A stretch of 64,000 bases of DNA, taken from assembly GCF_900115285.1 (NCBI RefSeq), contig NZ_FOYW01000001.1, forward strand, positions 1,895,272-1,959,271, given 5' to 3'. The translations under genes were made by a program, and so were the position numbers. Origin of the DNA: Marinobacter daqiaonensis (GTDB lineage Bacteria; Pseudomonadota; Gammaproteobacteria; Pseudomonadales; Oleiphilaceae). Positions 44,541 through 53,846 of this stretch are shown here, one piece after another. The notes beneath the pieces were generated by a model. The model had not been told where the DNA came from, searched no databases, and saw nothing but the letters and a program-made list of their open reading frames with translations. The stretch's first letter is position 1, and the number at the start of each line of letters is the position of its first letter.

Positions 44541-45629
44541 CTAACCAGACATCCCGGCACTGGCAGGGTGGTGCTCAAAACGCTCTTCCGCCAGCTGATT
44601 GGCGATCTGGCCAGTGGGCCTTCCATCCCTGGCGGAGCGGGTAAAGATCTCGTCAAGGGTCTCGCCAATATTTTCAACGTGCTGGCGCACCACATCCGGC
44701 TCGCCACCAACCCTTTCGTAGTAGATATCGATAATGCCGCCGGCATTGATCACGAAATCCGGGGCGTAGAGAATCCCCCTCTGCCACAGGGAGTGGTCAT
44801 GACTGGTGCGGTACAGCTGGTTGTTGGCAGCTCCCGCAACTACAGAGGCCTGCAGTCGCGGAATGGATTCATCGTTGAGCACGGCCCCCATGGCACAGGG
44901 AGCCAGTACATCCACCGGCAGGAAAAGAACTTCCTCCGCGCCCACCGGGGTGGCTCCAAGCTCGTCAACGGCCCGGTTCATGTTTTCCCGGTGGATGTCG
45001 AAGACCGAGAGCTTTGCGCCCGCATCCCGCAGGTGGCGGGCGAGGCGGTAGCCAACATTGCCGATACCCTGCACTGCCACGGTCAGCCCCTCGAGATCAT
45101 TCGGGTCGGTGCGACCCAGTTTATGCTTTACCGCGGACTGGATACCCACGAAGGTGCCGTAGGCGGTGGCCGGCGAGGGGTCGCCGCTGCTCGGCCGGCC
45201 GTCAAAGCCGGGGCGTGGAGAAACACCGGCCACATTGGCGGTGTGCCGCCCCATTACCTTCAGGTCGGGAACACTGGTTCCGGAATCCTCGGCCGCGATG
45301 TACAGGCCACCCAGGCTCTCCAGGAAACGCCCCATACTCTCAAGCAGCGCCTCCGTTTTGTGCTTGCGGGGATCCCCGATAATCACGGATTTGCCCCCGC
45401 CGAGATCCAGGTTGGCCAGGGCGGACTTGTAGGTCATCCCCCTGGACAGGCGCAGCACGTCGGTCAGGGCCTCGTCGTCGCTGCCGTAGGGGAACATGCG
45501 GCAGCCCCCCAGGGCAGGACCGCGGGAGGTATTGTGAATGGCAATAATCGCGCGCAGGCCGGTTTCCGGGTCACAGTGGAAGGACAGGTGTTGGTGATTG
45601 TCGAACTCGGCGTGAGTAAACACACTCAT
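44541..45629 (-). CDS. Leucine dehydrogenase
   Basis: A 362-residue NAD-dependent enzyme that deaminates leucine, valine and isoleucine to the 2-oxoacids. The start ATG 45629 ([17 protein letters not shown]) places Lys68 and Lys80 (DLGGGKSVI) at the numbers of the known catalytic lysines in Bacillus leucine dehydrogenase. GPALGGCRM is the family block and [13 protein letters not shown] binds the dinucleotide. It feeds the oxoacid dehydrogenase encoded divergently on the other side. A longer start at 45773 in the same frame is unlikely. Confidence 0.9.
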   Translation of the reverse strand: MSVFTHAEFDNHQHLSFHCDPETGLRAIIAIHNTSRGPALGGCRMFPYGSDDEALTDVLRLSRGMTYKSALANLDLGGGKSVIIGDPRKHKTEALLESMGRFLESLGGLYIAAEDSGTSVPDLKVMGRHTANVAGVSPRPGFDGRPSSGDPSPATAYGTFVGIQSAVKHKLGRTDPNDLEGLTVAVQGIGNVGYRLARHLRDAGAKLSVFDIHRENMNRAVDELGATPVGAEEVLFLPVDVLAPCAMGAVLNDESIPRLQASVVAGAANNQLYRTSHDHSLWQRGILYAPDFVINAGGIIDIYYERVGGEPDVVRQHVENIGETLDEIFTRSARDGRPTGQIANQLAEERFEHHPASAGMSG

Positions 45630-46199
45630 GGCTTGGTACCTATTCAGAGCACCGTCAGGGTGAGCGACGGCGCTTGCATTCACCTCGCCAACGGGCAATT
45701 GGTCCCGTTGACCAGAAATGGTCGGGCGGTCAGTGGGACCGTGATTTCCGGAACCAGTGGAAACCGGACACATCCTTTGAGGTCATGGCTGATGAGAGCG
45801 GCCTGATCCGGCCTGCTGGAAGAGAAACTGCTGCGGGAGGTGGGACTGCTCCATCAGAGCGGTCACCGGGAAGGGACGCATTAACCAGTTGCATACTGAA
45901 ACCCTCTTTTCATTTCACCGGATCACGGCGCTCGGGGTTGTGTTTTGTGCCGCAGGCAGGGTATGCCATTGGCGGCCTCTCGGCTGCTTATGCTCTTTTG
46001 GAGCCAGACAGCTGAACGATAGGTTAACCTGTACGTTAACGTCAATGGCTATCTTTCATCCAGTATCTTTTTACGCTACTGTGAAATCAAGTCTGGTTCC
46101 ATGGCACCCCACAGGGTTCCTCCTGACGAACCGGCTTCATTGAACGACGCCCTCACAAGGGGCATTTCGTCCCTCAACCCCTACCCCAGGAAGAGGATT
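45630..46199. other. 570-base divergent region between leucine dehydrogenase and E1alpha genes
   Basis: No gene is seen. It contains an AGGTTAACCT palindrome (46021-46030) followed directly by a diverged operator (46030-46045). The ribosome-binding site of E1alpha, AGGAAGAGGA, is at the right end. Its length fits two promoters. Confidence 0.55.
46030..46045. promoter_or_regulatory. Diverged LiuR-type operator before the branched-chain dehydrogenase operon
   Basis: Read on the minus strand, TTGACGTTAACGTACA matches 13 of 16 positions of the TTTACGTTTACGTAAA operators before thiolase and liuR. It lies 155 bases before E1alpha and 400 bases before leucine dehydrogenase. A 10-bp palindrome adjoins it. 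Confidence 0.65.
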
Positions 46200-47387
46200 A
46201 TGAGTACAACAACAAAAGCCGAGGTCGTGCACACGCCGACCTTCACCGACGGTGCCGAGTTTCGCATTCCCACGTTTCAGGTTCTGAAGCAGGACGGCAC
46301 GCTCCACGAGGGTGCCCAGGCCCCTGCCCTGGACAAAGACCAGGCCCTGCGCATATACCGCACCATGATTTTCACCAGGGTTCTGGATGAGCGGATGCTG
46401 GCTGCCCAGCGCCAGGGCCGGCTGAGCTTCTACATGCAGTGCATCGGAGAGGAGGCCGCCATCATAGGCAGTGCCGCCGCCCTCGATGAGGACGACATGA
46501 TCATGGCCCAGTATCGCGAGCAGGGTGCGCTCGCCTACCGCGGCTTTACCACCGACGAATTCATGAACCAGCTGTTCGGCAATGAGATGGACTACGGCAA
46601 GGGTCGCCAGATGCCGGTCCACTACGGTTCCGCCAAACTGCACTACATGACTATTTCTTCGCCGCTGGCCACCCAGATACCCCAGGCCACCGGCTATGCC
46701 TATGGCCAGAAACTGGCGGGGGACGGCAAGTGCACGATTGTCTATTTCGGCGAGGGCGCCGCCTCCGAAGGGGACTTCCACGCCGCCCTCAACATGGCGG
46801 CGGTTCACCGGGTGCCGGTGATCTTTCTCTGCCGCAACAACGGTTACGCCATTTCCACCCCTTCCGTTGAGCAGTTCGCTGCTGACGGCGTCGCTCCCCG
46901 GGCCTTTGGCTACAAAATGGATGTTATCCGCGTGGATGGCAACGACGTTCTCGCCGTACACGAAGCCACCCGCCTCGCCCGGCGGATGGCGGTGGAAGAG
47001 AACCGCCCGGTCCTGATCGAGGCCATGACCTATCGGCTTGCCGCCCACTCATCCTCCGACGACCCTTCCGGTTATCGCAGCAAGGACGAAGAAGCCGTCT
47101 GGAGGGAAAAGGACCCTATCCTGCGCATGCGTCACTGGCTCCAGGGAAGGGAGTGGTGGAGCGATGACGAGGAAAAAGAGATCCAGGAGCGCCTCCGCCG
47201 CGAGGTACTGGAAACCATGAAGAAGGCCGAGAAGCGGCCACCCCCTCCCCTTGAGAGCCTGGTCACCGATGTCTACGACCAGGTGACGCCGGAACTGAGC
47301 CGGCAGCTGGATAATCTCAAGTCTCATATACGCCGCTACCCGGACGCGTACCCCAAGACCGCCGGTCAGGTAAGGGGAGGTGAATAA
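46200..47387 (+). CDS. bkdA1: Branched-chain 2-oxoacid dehydrogenase E1 alpha subunit
   Basis: A 395-residue thiamine diphosphate-dependent subunit. It decarboxylates branched-chain 2-oxoacids and passes the acyl group to E2. The ThDP block [18 protein letters not shown] ends in [10 protein letters not shown]. Ser284 lies in [11 protein letters not shown], the loop that in mammalian E1alpha (HSTSDDSSAYR) is phosphorylated by its kinase. The start ATG 46200 follows AGGAAGAGGA. The stop leaves one base before E1beta. Confidence 0.94.
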   Translation: MSTTTKAEVVHTPTFTDGAEFRIPTFQVLKQDGTLHEGAQAPALDKDQALRIYRTMIFTRVLDERMLAAQRQGRLSFYMQCIGEEAAIIGSAAALDEDDMIMAQYREQGALAYRGFTTDEFMNQLFGNEMDYGKGRQMPVHYGSAKLHYMTISSPLATQIPQATGYAYGQKLAGDGKCTIVYFGEGAASEGDFHAALNMAAVHRVPVIFLCRNNGYAISTPSVEQFAADGVAPRAFGYKMDVIRVDGNDVLAVHEATRLARRMAVEENRPVLIEAMTYRLAAHSSSDDPSGYRSKDEEAVWREKDPILRMRHWLQGREWWSDDEEKEIQERLRREVLETMKKAEKRPPPPLESLVTDVYDQVTPELSRQLDNLKSHIRRYPDAYPKTAGQVRGGE

Positions 47388-47388
47388 C

Positions 47389-48366
47389 ATGGCCAAGATG
47401 AACATGCTCCAGGCCATAAACAATGCTCTTGATATGGCAATGGCCGCCAACGACCGGGTGCTGTGCTTCGGAGAAGACGTGGGTGTCTTCGGCGGTGTTT
47501 TCCGCGCCACCAGCAACCTGCAACAGAAGTACGGCAAGGACCGCTGCTTCAACACGCCGCTGGTGGAACAGGGCATCATCGGTTTTGCCAACGGCCTGGC
47601 GGCCCAGGGCTCGGTGCCGGTTGCGGAAATCCAGTTCGCTGACTACATCTTCCCCGCCTTCGACCAGATCGTTAACGAGTCCGCGAAATTCCGCTACCGC
47701 TCAGGCAACCTGTTCGACGTTGGCGGGCTGACCATCCGCGCTCCCTATGGCGGTGGTATCGCGGGGGGGCTCTACCATTCCCAGTCGCCGGAAGCCTACT
47801 TTGCCCATACCCCGGGCCTGAAGATCGTTGTCCCCCGGAATCCGCACCAGGCCAAGGGCCTGCTGCTCGGCGCCATCCACGACCCCAACCCGACCCTGTT
47901 CTTCGAGCCCAAGCGGCTCTACCGGGCCTCGGTGGGCGAAGTGCCGGAAGAAGACTACCGCCTGCCCCTGGGTGAAGCCGAGGTACTGAAGGAAGGCACC
48001 GACATTACCCTGCTGGGCTGGGGCGCCCAGATGGAAGTGATCGGCCAGGCAGTGGATCTGGCGGAAAAGGAGGGTATTTCCTGCGAAGTGATCGATCTGA
48101 GGACCATCCTGCCCTGGGATGTGAACACTGTGGTCGAATCGGTGCTGAAAACCGGTCGCCTGGTGGTAAGCCACGAGGCGCCGCTGACCGGCGGCTTCGC
48201 CAGCGAGATTTCCGCAACCATTCAGGAGCGTTGCTTTCTTTACCTGGAATCTCCCATCGCCCGTGTTACCGGCATGGATACACCCTTCCCGCTGGCACTG
48301 GAGAAGGAATATCTACCCAATCACCTGAAGGTTTTTGATGCCATCAGGGCGAGCGTCGAATTCTAG
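47389..48366 (+). CDS. bkdA2: Branched-chain 2-oxoacid dehydrogenase E1 beta subunit
   Basis: A 325-residue transketolase-like subunit forming the alpha2beta2 E1 with bkdA1. It has [32 protein letters not shown] and the C-terminal [18 protein letters not shown] 47389 is preceded by GGGGAGG at 8 bases; the GTG at 47380 overlapping the previous gene was not chosen. Spacing implies coupled translation with E1alpha. Confidence 0.94.
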   Translation: MAKMNMLQAINNALDMAMAANDRVLCFGEDVGVFGGVFRATSNLQQKYGKDRCFNTPLVEQGIIGFANGLAAQGSVPVAEIQFADYIFPAFDQIVNESAKFRYRSGNLFDVGGLTIRAPYGGGIAGGLYHSQSPEAYFAHTPGLKIVVPRNPHQAKGLLLGAIHDPNPTLFFEPKRLYRASVGEVPEEDYRLPLGEAEVLKEGTDITLLGWGAQMEVIGQAVDLAEKEGISCEVIDLRTILPWDVNTVVESVLKTGRLVVSHEAPLTGGFASEISATIQERCFLYLESPIARVTGMDTPFPLALEKEYLPNHLKVFDAIRASVEF

Positions 48367-48392
48367 GCCGGTATCAGGACAGGAGAGCAACC

Positions 48393-50075
48393 ATGAGTGA
48401 TTTTATTCTGCCCGATATCGGTGAAGGTATCGTGGAATGTGAGCTGGTCAAGTGGCTGGTGAGCGAAGGTGACATCATCGAGGAAGACCAGCCGGTCGCC
48501 GAGGTCATGACCGACAAGGCCCTGGTGGAAATCCCCGCGCCCTACAAAGGCAGGGTTACCCGGCTTTACCACCAGGAAGGTGACATCGCCCGGGTGCATG
48601 AGCCTTTATTCGAGCTGGTGGCCGAGGGCGAGGGCGAGGGCGAGGGCGAGGGCGAGGGCGAGGGCGAGGAAGGAGAACACAGCGAGACGGAGACCGAAAC
48701 TTCTTCCGAAACCGTCAGTGATGAACCATCTTCCGCCATCGCGGCAGAGACCGGCCGGCCTGCTTCAGAACAGCAGGAAGCAAAGACCGAACCTGCCGGA
48801 CCCGCCGCCGGGGAAGCCACCGAGGACTTCATCCTGCCGGACATCGGTGAGGGCATCGTGGAATGCGAGGTCGTGGAATGGCGTGTAGCCGAGGGCGACA
48901 GGATCGAGGAAGACCAACCCGTTGTGGACGTCATGACGGACAAGGCCATGGTGGAAATCACGGCGCCCAAGGCCGGCCGCGTCACACAGCTTTACTATCA
49001 GAAAGGGGACCTGGCGAGAGTCCACTCTCCCCTGTTTGCCTTCATTCCCGGGGATGGAGAATCGTCGGCCGGGCCTGCCGCTGAGGCGGAAACACAGAAA
49101 CAGGCAACTCCGCCAGCGGTTTCGGCCCGGTCCGCCCCGGCTATCAACAAAGCCGGGGGCAAGCGGATTCCCGCCAGCCCGGCCGTGAGGCGCATTGTAA
49201 GGGAACACGATCTGAACCTGGCGGACATCCCCGGTTCCGGTAAGGACGGCCGCATACTCAAGTCCGATGTGCTGGAGTACCTTGAACGGGGCGAACAGGC
49301 TCCCCGGGCCCCGGTCTCTCCCGAGCCGGCACCGGAGGCAGGACCGGCTCGCCGCCCGGAAACCGGCGGGAAGGCCCGGATTGAACCCATCCGGGGGGTC
49401 AAGGCGGCCATGGCCAGACATATGGCCTCGGCAGCGGCGATGATTCCCCACTTCATCTACAGCGAGGAGATCGATGTCACCGATCTGCTGGCCCTGCGAG
49501 CCCGGCTCAAGCCGGAAGCGGAGGCCGCAGGCTCACGGCTGACCCTGATGCCCTTCATCATGAAGGCCATGGCGCTGGCGGTGCGGGAGTACCCCGTACT
49601 CAACAGTCAGCTCAATGACGAGGTCACCGAGATCCACTACCTGCCCCAGTGCAATATCGGCATGGCCGTGGACAGTACATCCGGCCTGATCGTGCCCAAC
49701 GTGAAGGGAGTGGAGGGCCTCACCCTGCTGGAAATCGCCAACGAAGTGGCCCGCCTGACGGAAGCCGCACGATCAGGCCGGGTAAGCCAGGAGGACCTCC
49801 GTGGCGGCACCATCACCATCTCCAACATCGGCGCCCTGGGCGGCACCTACGCTGCCCCCATCATCAATGCACCGGAAGTGGCCATTGTCGCTCTCGGGCG
49901 AACCCAGAAGCTGCCCCGGTTCGATGCGGGCGGCCAGGTCAGGGAAAGATCGATAATGACCGTGAGCTGGGCGGGGGATCACCGAATCATCGACGGTGGC
50001 ACCATTGCCCGTTTCTGTAACCGCTGGAAGGGCTATCTGGAGGATCCCCAGTCCATGCTGCTGCACCTGGGCTGA
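48393..50075 (+). CDS. bkdB: Branched-chain 2-oxoacid dehydrogenase E2 (dihydrolipoyl acyltransferase) with two lipoyl domains
   Basis: A 560-residue acyltransferase. Lipoyl domain 1 carries Lys42 in VMTDKALVEI; domain 2 carries Lys184 in VMTDKAMVEI. Their first 15 residues are near-identical (DFILPDIGEGIVECE). An E3-binding domain follows (ASPAVRRIVREHDLNLADIPG). The catalytic core ends with SWAGDHRIIDGGT, which has the HxxxDG site. A Glu-Gly linker (residues 78-91) is coded by a 7-copy GAGGGC repeat. It takes the acyl group from E1 and gives it to CoA. E3 is not in the window. Confidence 0.95.
   Translation: MSDFILPDIGEGIVECELVKWLVSEGDIIEEDQPVAEVMTDKALVEIPAPYKGRVTRLYHQEGDIARVHEPLFELVAEGEGEGEGEGEGEGEEGEHSETETETSSETVSDEPSSAIAAETGRPASEQQEAKTEPAGPAAGEATEDFILPDIGEGIVECEVVEWRVAEGDRIEEDQPVVDVMTDKAMVEITAPKAGRVTQLYYQKGDLARVHSPLFAFIPGDGESSAGPAAEAETQKQATPPAVSARSAPAINKAGGKRIPASPAVRRIVREHDLNLADIPGSGKDGRILKSDVLEYLERGEQAPRAPVSPEPAPEAGPARRPETGGKARIEPIRGVKAAMARHMASAAAMIPHFIYSEEIDVTDLLALRARLKPEAEAAGSRLTLMPFIMKAMALAVREYPVLNSQLNDEVTEIHYLPQCNIGMAVDSTSGLIVPNVKGVEGLTLLEIANEVARLTEAARSGRVSQEDLRGGTITISNIGALGGTYAAPIINAPEVAIVALGRTQKLPRFDAGGQVRERSIMTVSWAGDHRIIDGGTIARFCNRWKGYLEDPQSMLLHLG
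48624..48665 (+). repeat. GAGGGC hexanucleotide repeat, seven copies, in E2
   Basis: Seven perfect tandem GAGGGC units code for (Glu-Gly)7 in the linker between the two lipoyl domains. Change in copy number would keep the frame. A GAGGAAGGA continuation follows. Confidence 0.95.
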
Positions 50076-50084
50076 CCGGAAGCC

Positions 50085-51944
50085 ATGCCGCAACAGAGCC
50101 AGCTGCAGCAATTCTATATCCCTGAAGAGCAGTCCATCTATCTGCTCAGCGAGGACGACGCCAGAAAGCTCAAGGACTGGGTGGCATTGTGTGCCACCCA
50201 GCTTGAGCAACTGGGCTACCGTGACATAGAAATGATCGGCAAGGGGGCCTACGGCTTTGTGTTTGCCGGCGTGCTGGCGAGACCGGGTGCCACCGACCTG
50301 GAGCATGTGTTCAAGTTCACCCGGGTCACCCTGGCCCAGCATCTTCAGGACCGGCTGGAGGAGGAAGCCTTCATGCTGGAGCAGGTGCGGCATCCACGGG
50401 TACCACAGCTGATCGCTTACCAGCGGGCCGGCAACCAGCCCATCCTCGTCATGGAGCGGGCGCCGGGCCTCAACCTGGAGGAAATTTCCCTTCGGGAAGG
50501 CCCCCTGAGGCCAAGGCTGGTGATCCGTATCGCCGCGCAGCTGGCGGATATCCTCCGCAACCTGCGGCAGGAACTCGGCCCTGCCGGTCGGCCCATCGTT
50601 CACGGCGATATCAAGCCGTCCAACCTGGTCTTCGACGAGCGCACCGAAAACATCGCCCTGATCGACTGGGGCTCTTCCGTATTTGCCCAGCTCGATGCGA
50701 ATCAGCAGTTCATCAATGCCAATGTCATGGAGCTGATGTCCGACAATCTCCAGCAGACCAACGCCCGCCTGGGCGATGTCTATTTCATTGGCGAGGAACA
50801 GCTCAATGGCGGCCTGTCCTCACCCAGGTTCGACGAGCAGGGCGCGGCGGGAACCCTGTATGCCCTGGCGTCCGGCCAGTCCTGCCGATTTGGCCATCAG
50901 GCCATTCCTCCCACCTCCCTGGGCCTGCCCATGGAATTCGCCCGCATGCTCGAGGGCATGCTGGACCCGGACCCGGAGACACGGATGCGGGCCGGCGACT
51001 ATTACCTGAAAGCCATGCCGAGAATGGCCAGGACCGTGATGGTTGACCTGCCCGAGCCGCCGGTGCCCCCCATGGTTCCGGTCTGGACACGGCTGGCCAG
51101 GCGGGAGATCGACACGGTGGTCTACAGTTCCCGCAAGTCCTTTCTGCGCCAGGAGGATGCCCAGGAAACCCTTAACAGCGTCAACGACGTACAGCTGGAT
51201 CGCTACTACAAGAACTTCATGCAGGGCATGGGGGAAACCGAGAAGGCATTTCTGGCGGCAGTCAGCCGGCTTGGCAGATACCCGGTGGTGGGTGGGCTCG
51301 CCGTGCGCTGGGAGAGCGACGGGGTCTACATAGATACTTCCCTCAATCTCCACGATCCGGAGCTCCGCACCTCATTTGTGGCCGCAGTGAACAATATGGT
51401 GAACCTGGCCCGGGCAATCTACCGCCAGGGCATCTTCAAGAGCTGCCTGTTCAACGCCCGGGATACCCTGCATATCGATCGCCTCAGCCCGGAAGAATCG
51501 TTCGAGGTTTCGCCGGATTTGCGCCTGCCCTACGAAGTGAGCTCGGTTCCCGAGCTGGAGGATCACTCCCGTGTGCATTCCTACTTTGAAGACGGGCCGG
51601 ACCCCGAGGAATTCCTGGTATTGCCCGCGCAGATCATCCATTCTCTGGAGGCCCTGAACGAAATACACCATACAGGAATGATCATATTCGAAGCCCTGCC
51701 CACCCACCTGAAGATCCACAGTCACTACCGTCTGCTGGACCCGGGCAGGGAAAAGGAGTTCCGTCTGCGTCTGGAGGAGATTCTCGCGGCCGTCGGCCAG
51801 ATCGAGGGACTGGGTGTCTCGGGCTTCATGAAAATGCCCTTCAAGGACACCCGGTTTTTCACTCACATCGAACGGATGCCGGAGCGGTATTATCCCAGGA
51901 ACCCCCGCCTTGCCAGTGATCCCCCATCGAATCCTTCCCCGTAG
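50085..51944 (+). CDS. Eukaryotic-like protein kinase domain protein
   Basis: A 619-residue protein, nine bases behind E2. A kinase domain covers about residues 45-310: glycine loop GKGAYGFVF (52-60), a candidate ATP Lys (Lys77 in VFKF), catalytic HGDIKPSN (Asp175, Asn180), and DWG (Asp194) in place of DFG. The remaining 300 residues have no family I recognise. Location in the branched-chain dehydrogenase operon and the conserved serine of the E1alpha loop make the complex a candidate target. That role is inference. No transmembrane or PASTA segment is seen. Confidence 0.85.
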   Translation: MPQQSQLQQFYIPEEQSIYLLSEDDARKLKDWVALCATQLEQLGYRDIEMIGKGAYGFVFAGVLARPGATDLEHVFKFTRVTLAQHLQDRLEEEAFMLEQVRHPRVPQLIAYQRAGNQPILVMERAPGLNLEEISLREGPLRPRLVIRIAAQLADILRNLRQELGPAGRPIVHGDIKPSNLVFDERTENIALIDWGSSVFAQLDANQQFINANVMELMSDNLQQTNARLGDVYFIGEEQLNGGLSSPRFDEQGAAGTLYALASGQSCRFGHQAIPPTSLGLPMEFARMLEGMLDPDPETRMRAGDYYLKAMPRMARTVMVDLPEPPVPPMVPVWTRLARREIDTVVYSSRKSFLRQEDAQETLNSVNDVQLDRYYKNFMQGMGETEKAFLAAVSRLGRYPVVGGLAVRWESDGVYIDTSLNLHDPELRTSFVAAVNNMVNLARAIYRQGIFKSCLFNARDTLHIDRLSPEESFEVSPDLRLPYEVSSVPELEDHSRVHSYFEDGPDPEEFLVLPAQIIHSLEALNEIHHTGMIIFEALPTHLKIHSHYRLLDPGREKEFRLRLEEILAAVGQIEGLGVSGFMKMPFKDTRFFTHIERMPERYYPRNPRLASDPPSNPSP

Positions 51945-51981
51945 ATAACCGGCTACAGACGCTTTGGCCAGCAAAAACACC

Positions 51982-52001
51982 TTTACGTTTACGTAAACTT
52001 T
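51982..52001. promoter_or_regulatory. LiuR-type operator before liuR
   Basis: TTTACGTTTACGTAAACTTT, identical to the thiolase site at 42951-42970. It is 31 bases before the liuR ATG, so autoregulation is likely. Confidence 0.85.
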
Positions 52002-52031
52002 CTCTAACCTAAGTCTAAAAAGGGAGTCACC

Positions 52032-52475
52032 ATGGCCAGTAAAAAGACGTACAGCATCAGTGAGCTCTCAAAAGAGTTCGACGTAACCACCCGGAGCATC
52101 CGCTTCTACGAAGACCAGGAACTGCTCAGGCCTTCCCGGCGGGGCCAGACCCGGATCTTCAGCTCCAAGGACAGGGTACGCCTGAAGCTCATCCTGCGGG
52201 GCAAGCGCATGGGCTTTTCCCTGGCGGAAACCAAGGAACTGTTCGACCTGTGGGACGAGACCCCCATCGGTAACGAAAAACAGCTGCTGAAGATGTTGAC
52301 CATCCTCAACAACAAACGGGCGCAGCTGGAACAGCAGAAAAATGACATTGCCCAGGCAGAAATGGAAATGGACACAGCCGAGGCCAGGTGCCGGGAAGCC
52401 CTGGCCGAACTGCAGAAGAAAAAGAAACAGCAGGCACCGGCCAACGACGATGAAAAGCAGGCCGCTGAAAACTAA
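52032..52475 (+). CDS. liuR: MerR-family regulator of leucine/isovalerate utilisation
   Basis: A 147-residue DNA-binding protein. The winged helix-turn-helix is near the start: YSISELSKEFDVTTRSIRFYEDQELL, then RPSRRGQTRIF. A long coiled coil (about residues 85-140, Lys/Glu/Gln-rich) serves dimerisation. It has no Cys cluster for metals. It begins the liu operon and is the likely binder of the two identical operators, as LiuR is in other Proteobacteria. Confidence 0.93.
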   Translation: MASKKTYSISELSKEFDVTTRSIRFYEDQELLRPSRRGQTRIFSSKDRVRLKLILRGKRMGFSLAETKELFDLWDETPIGNEKQLLKMLTILNNKRAQLEQQKNDIAQAEMEMDTAEARCREALAELQKKKKQQAPANDDEKQAAEN

Positions 52476-52501
52476 TGACAGAGAACCAAAGGTAGCCAAC
52501 C

Positions 52502-53668
52502 ATGAAATCACAATACTCAGAGCTCAACTTCGGTCTTGGCGAAACCCTCGACATGCTTCGGGAACAGACCAACGGCTTCGCCGCCTCTGAAATCGCGCCC
52601 CGGGCCGAGGAGATCGACCGCAACAACGAGTTCCCCATGGACCTGTGGCGGAAAATGGGCGATATGGGCCTGCTGGGTATTACCGTGAAGGAAGAGTATG
52701 GCGGCTCTGACATGGGCTATCTGGCCCACGTGATCGCCATGGAGGAAATCAGCCGCGCCTCAGCATCGGTCGGCCTGTCCTACGGTGCCCATTCCAACCT
52801 GTGTGTGAATCAGATTCACCGCAACGGCACCGAGGAGCAGAAACAGAAATACCTGCCGAAACTGGTCAGCGGCGAGCACATCGGTGCCCTCGCCATGTCC
52901 GAGCCCAACGCGGGCTCCGATGTCATCTCCATGAAACTCAGCGCCAGGGATGCCGGTGACCACTATGTGCTCAACGGCAACAAGATGTGGATCACCAATG
53001 GCCCTGATGCCCATACCTACGTGATCTACGCGAAGACTGACACCAAGGCCGGTTCCAAAGGCGTGACCGCCTTCATCGTGGAACGGGACTACCCGGGCTT
53101 CAGCCGTCATCAGAAACTCGACAAGCTGGGCATGCGGGGCTCAAACACCTGTGAGCTGGTGTTTGAAGACTGCAAGGTACCCAGGGAAAACATGCTCGGG
53201 GAACTCGGCGGCGGCGCCCGCGTACTCATGAGCGGCCTCGACTATGAGCGCCTGGTCCTTTCCGGCGGCCCCCTGGGCATCATGCAGGCAGCCATGGACG
53301 TGGTGGTGCCCTACATCCGCGAGCGCAAGCAGTTTGGCCAGGCCATCGGCGAATTCGAGCTGGTACAGGGCAAAGTGGCGGACATGTATACCTGGATGAA
53401 CACCGCCAGGTCCTACGTCTATATGGTGGCGATGTCCGCCGACCGGGGCGAGACCACCCGCAAGGACGCCGCCGGCGCCATTCTCTACTCCGCCGAAATG
53501 GCCACCAAGCTGGCCCTGGACGCTATCCAGCTGCTCGGTGGCAACGGGTACATCAACGAATACCCGACAGGACGTCTGCTGCGGGATGCAAAGCTTTACG
53601 AGATCGGTGCCGGAACATCCGAAATCCGCCGCATGCTGATCGGACGAGAGCTGTTCCTGAACAAGTAA
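52502..53668 (+). CDS. liuA: Isovaleryl-CoA dehydrogenase
   Basis: A 388-residue FAD-dependent acyl-CoA dehydrogenase. It oxidises isovaleryl-CoA to 3-methylcrotonyl-CoA. [17 protein letters not shown] and the flavin segment [14 protein letters not shown] are conserved. The catalytic Glu lies in [17 protein letters not shown], the internal position specific to isovaleryl-CoA dehydrogenases rather than the C-terminal Glu of the medium-chain type. It is 26 bases after liuR. Confidence 0.94.
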   Translation: MKSQYSELNFGLGETLDMLREQTNGFAASEIAPRAEEIDRNNEFPMDLWRKMGDMGLLGITVKEEYGGSDMGYLAHVIAMEEISRASASVGLSYGAHSNLCVNQIHRNGTEEQKQKYLPKLVSGEHIGALAMSEPNAGSDVISMKLSARDAGDHYVLNGNKMWITNGPDAHTYVIYAKTDTKAGSKGVTAFIVERDYPGFSRHQKLDKLGMRGSNTCELVFEDCKVPRENMLGELGGGARVLMSGLDYERLVLSGGPLGIMQAAMDVVVPYIRERKQFGQAIGEFELVQGKVADMYTWMNTARSYVYMVAMSADRGETTRKDAAGAILYSAEMATKLALDAIQLLGGNGYINEYPTGRLLRDAKLYEIGAGTSEIRRMLIGRELFLNK

Positions 53669-53733
53669 CAGCGCCGTACCGGGAAGTCAGCACCAAAGCA
53701 CGTCGAGGGACCGGCGGTACGTCGCTCCGGAAG

Positions 53734-53761
53734 TGCCTGTTGCCTTCAAGGGCAACAGGCA
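53734..53761 (+). repeat. Hairpin between liuA and liuB
   Basis: TGCCTGTTGCC (53734-53744) pairs perfectly with GGCAACAGGCA (53751-53761) around a 6-base loop. It sits in the only large gap (178 bases) inside the liu cluster. No T-run follows, so a simple terminator is unlikely; it may be an mRNA processing or stability element. Confidence 0.75.
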
Positions 53762-53846
53762 GGCGCCCAGGGTGTGCCTTCAAACTTCCCGAGGGGCCGC
53801 CGCCGGACCCTATGCACCGACACACGTTGCACGGACCAAGAGCCCT

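Noticed and set aside
48624-48665. The GAGGGC tandem as a CRISPR or phage repeat
   Set aside because: It is six bases long, in frame and within a coding sequence; there are no spacers.
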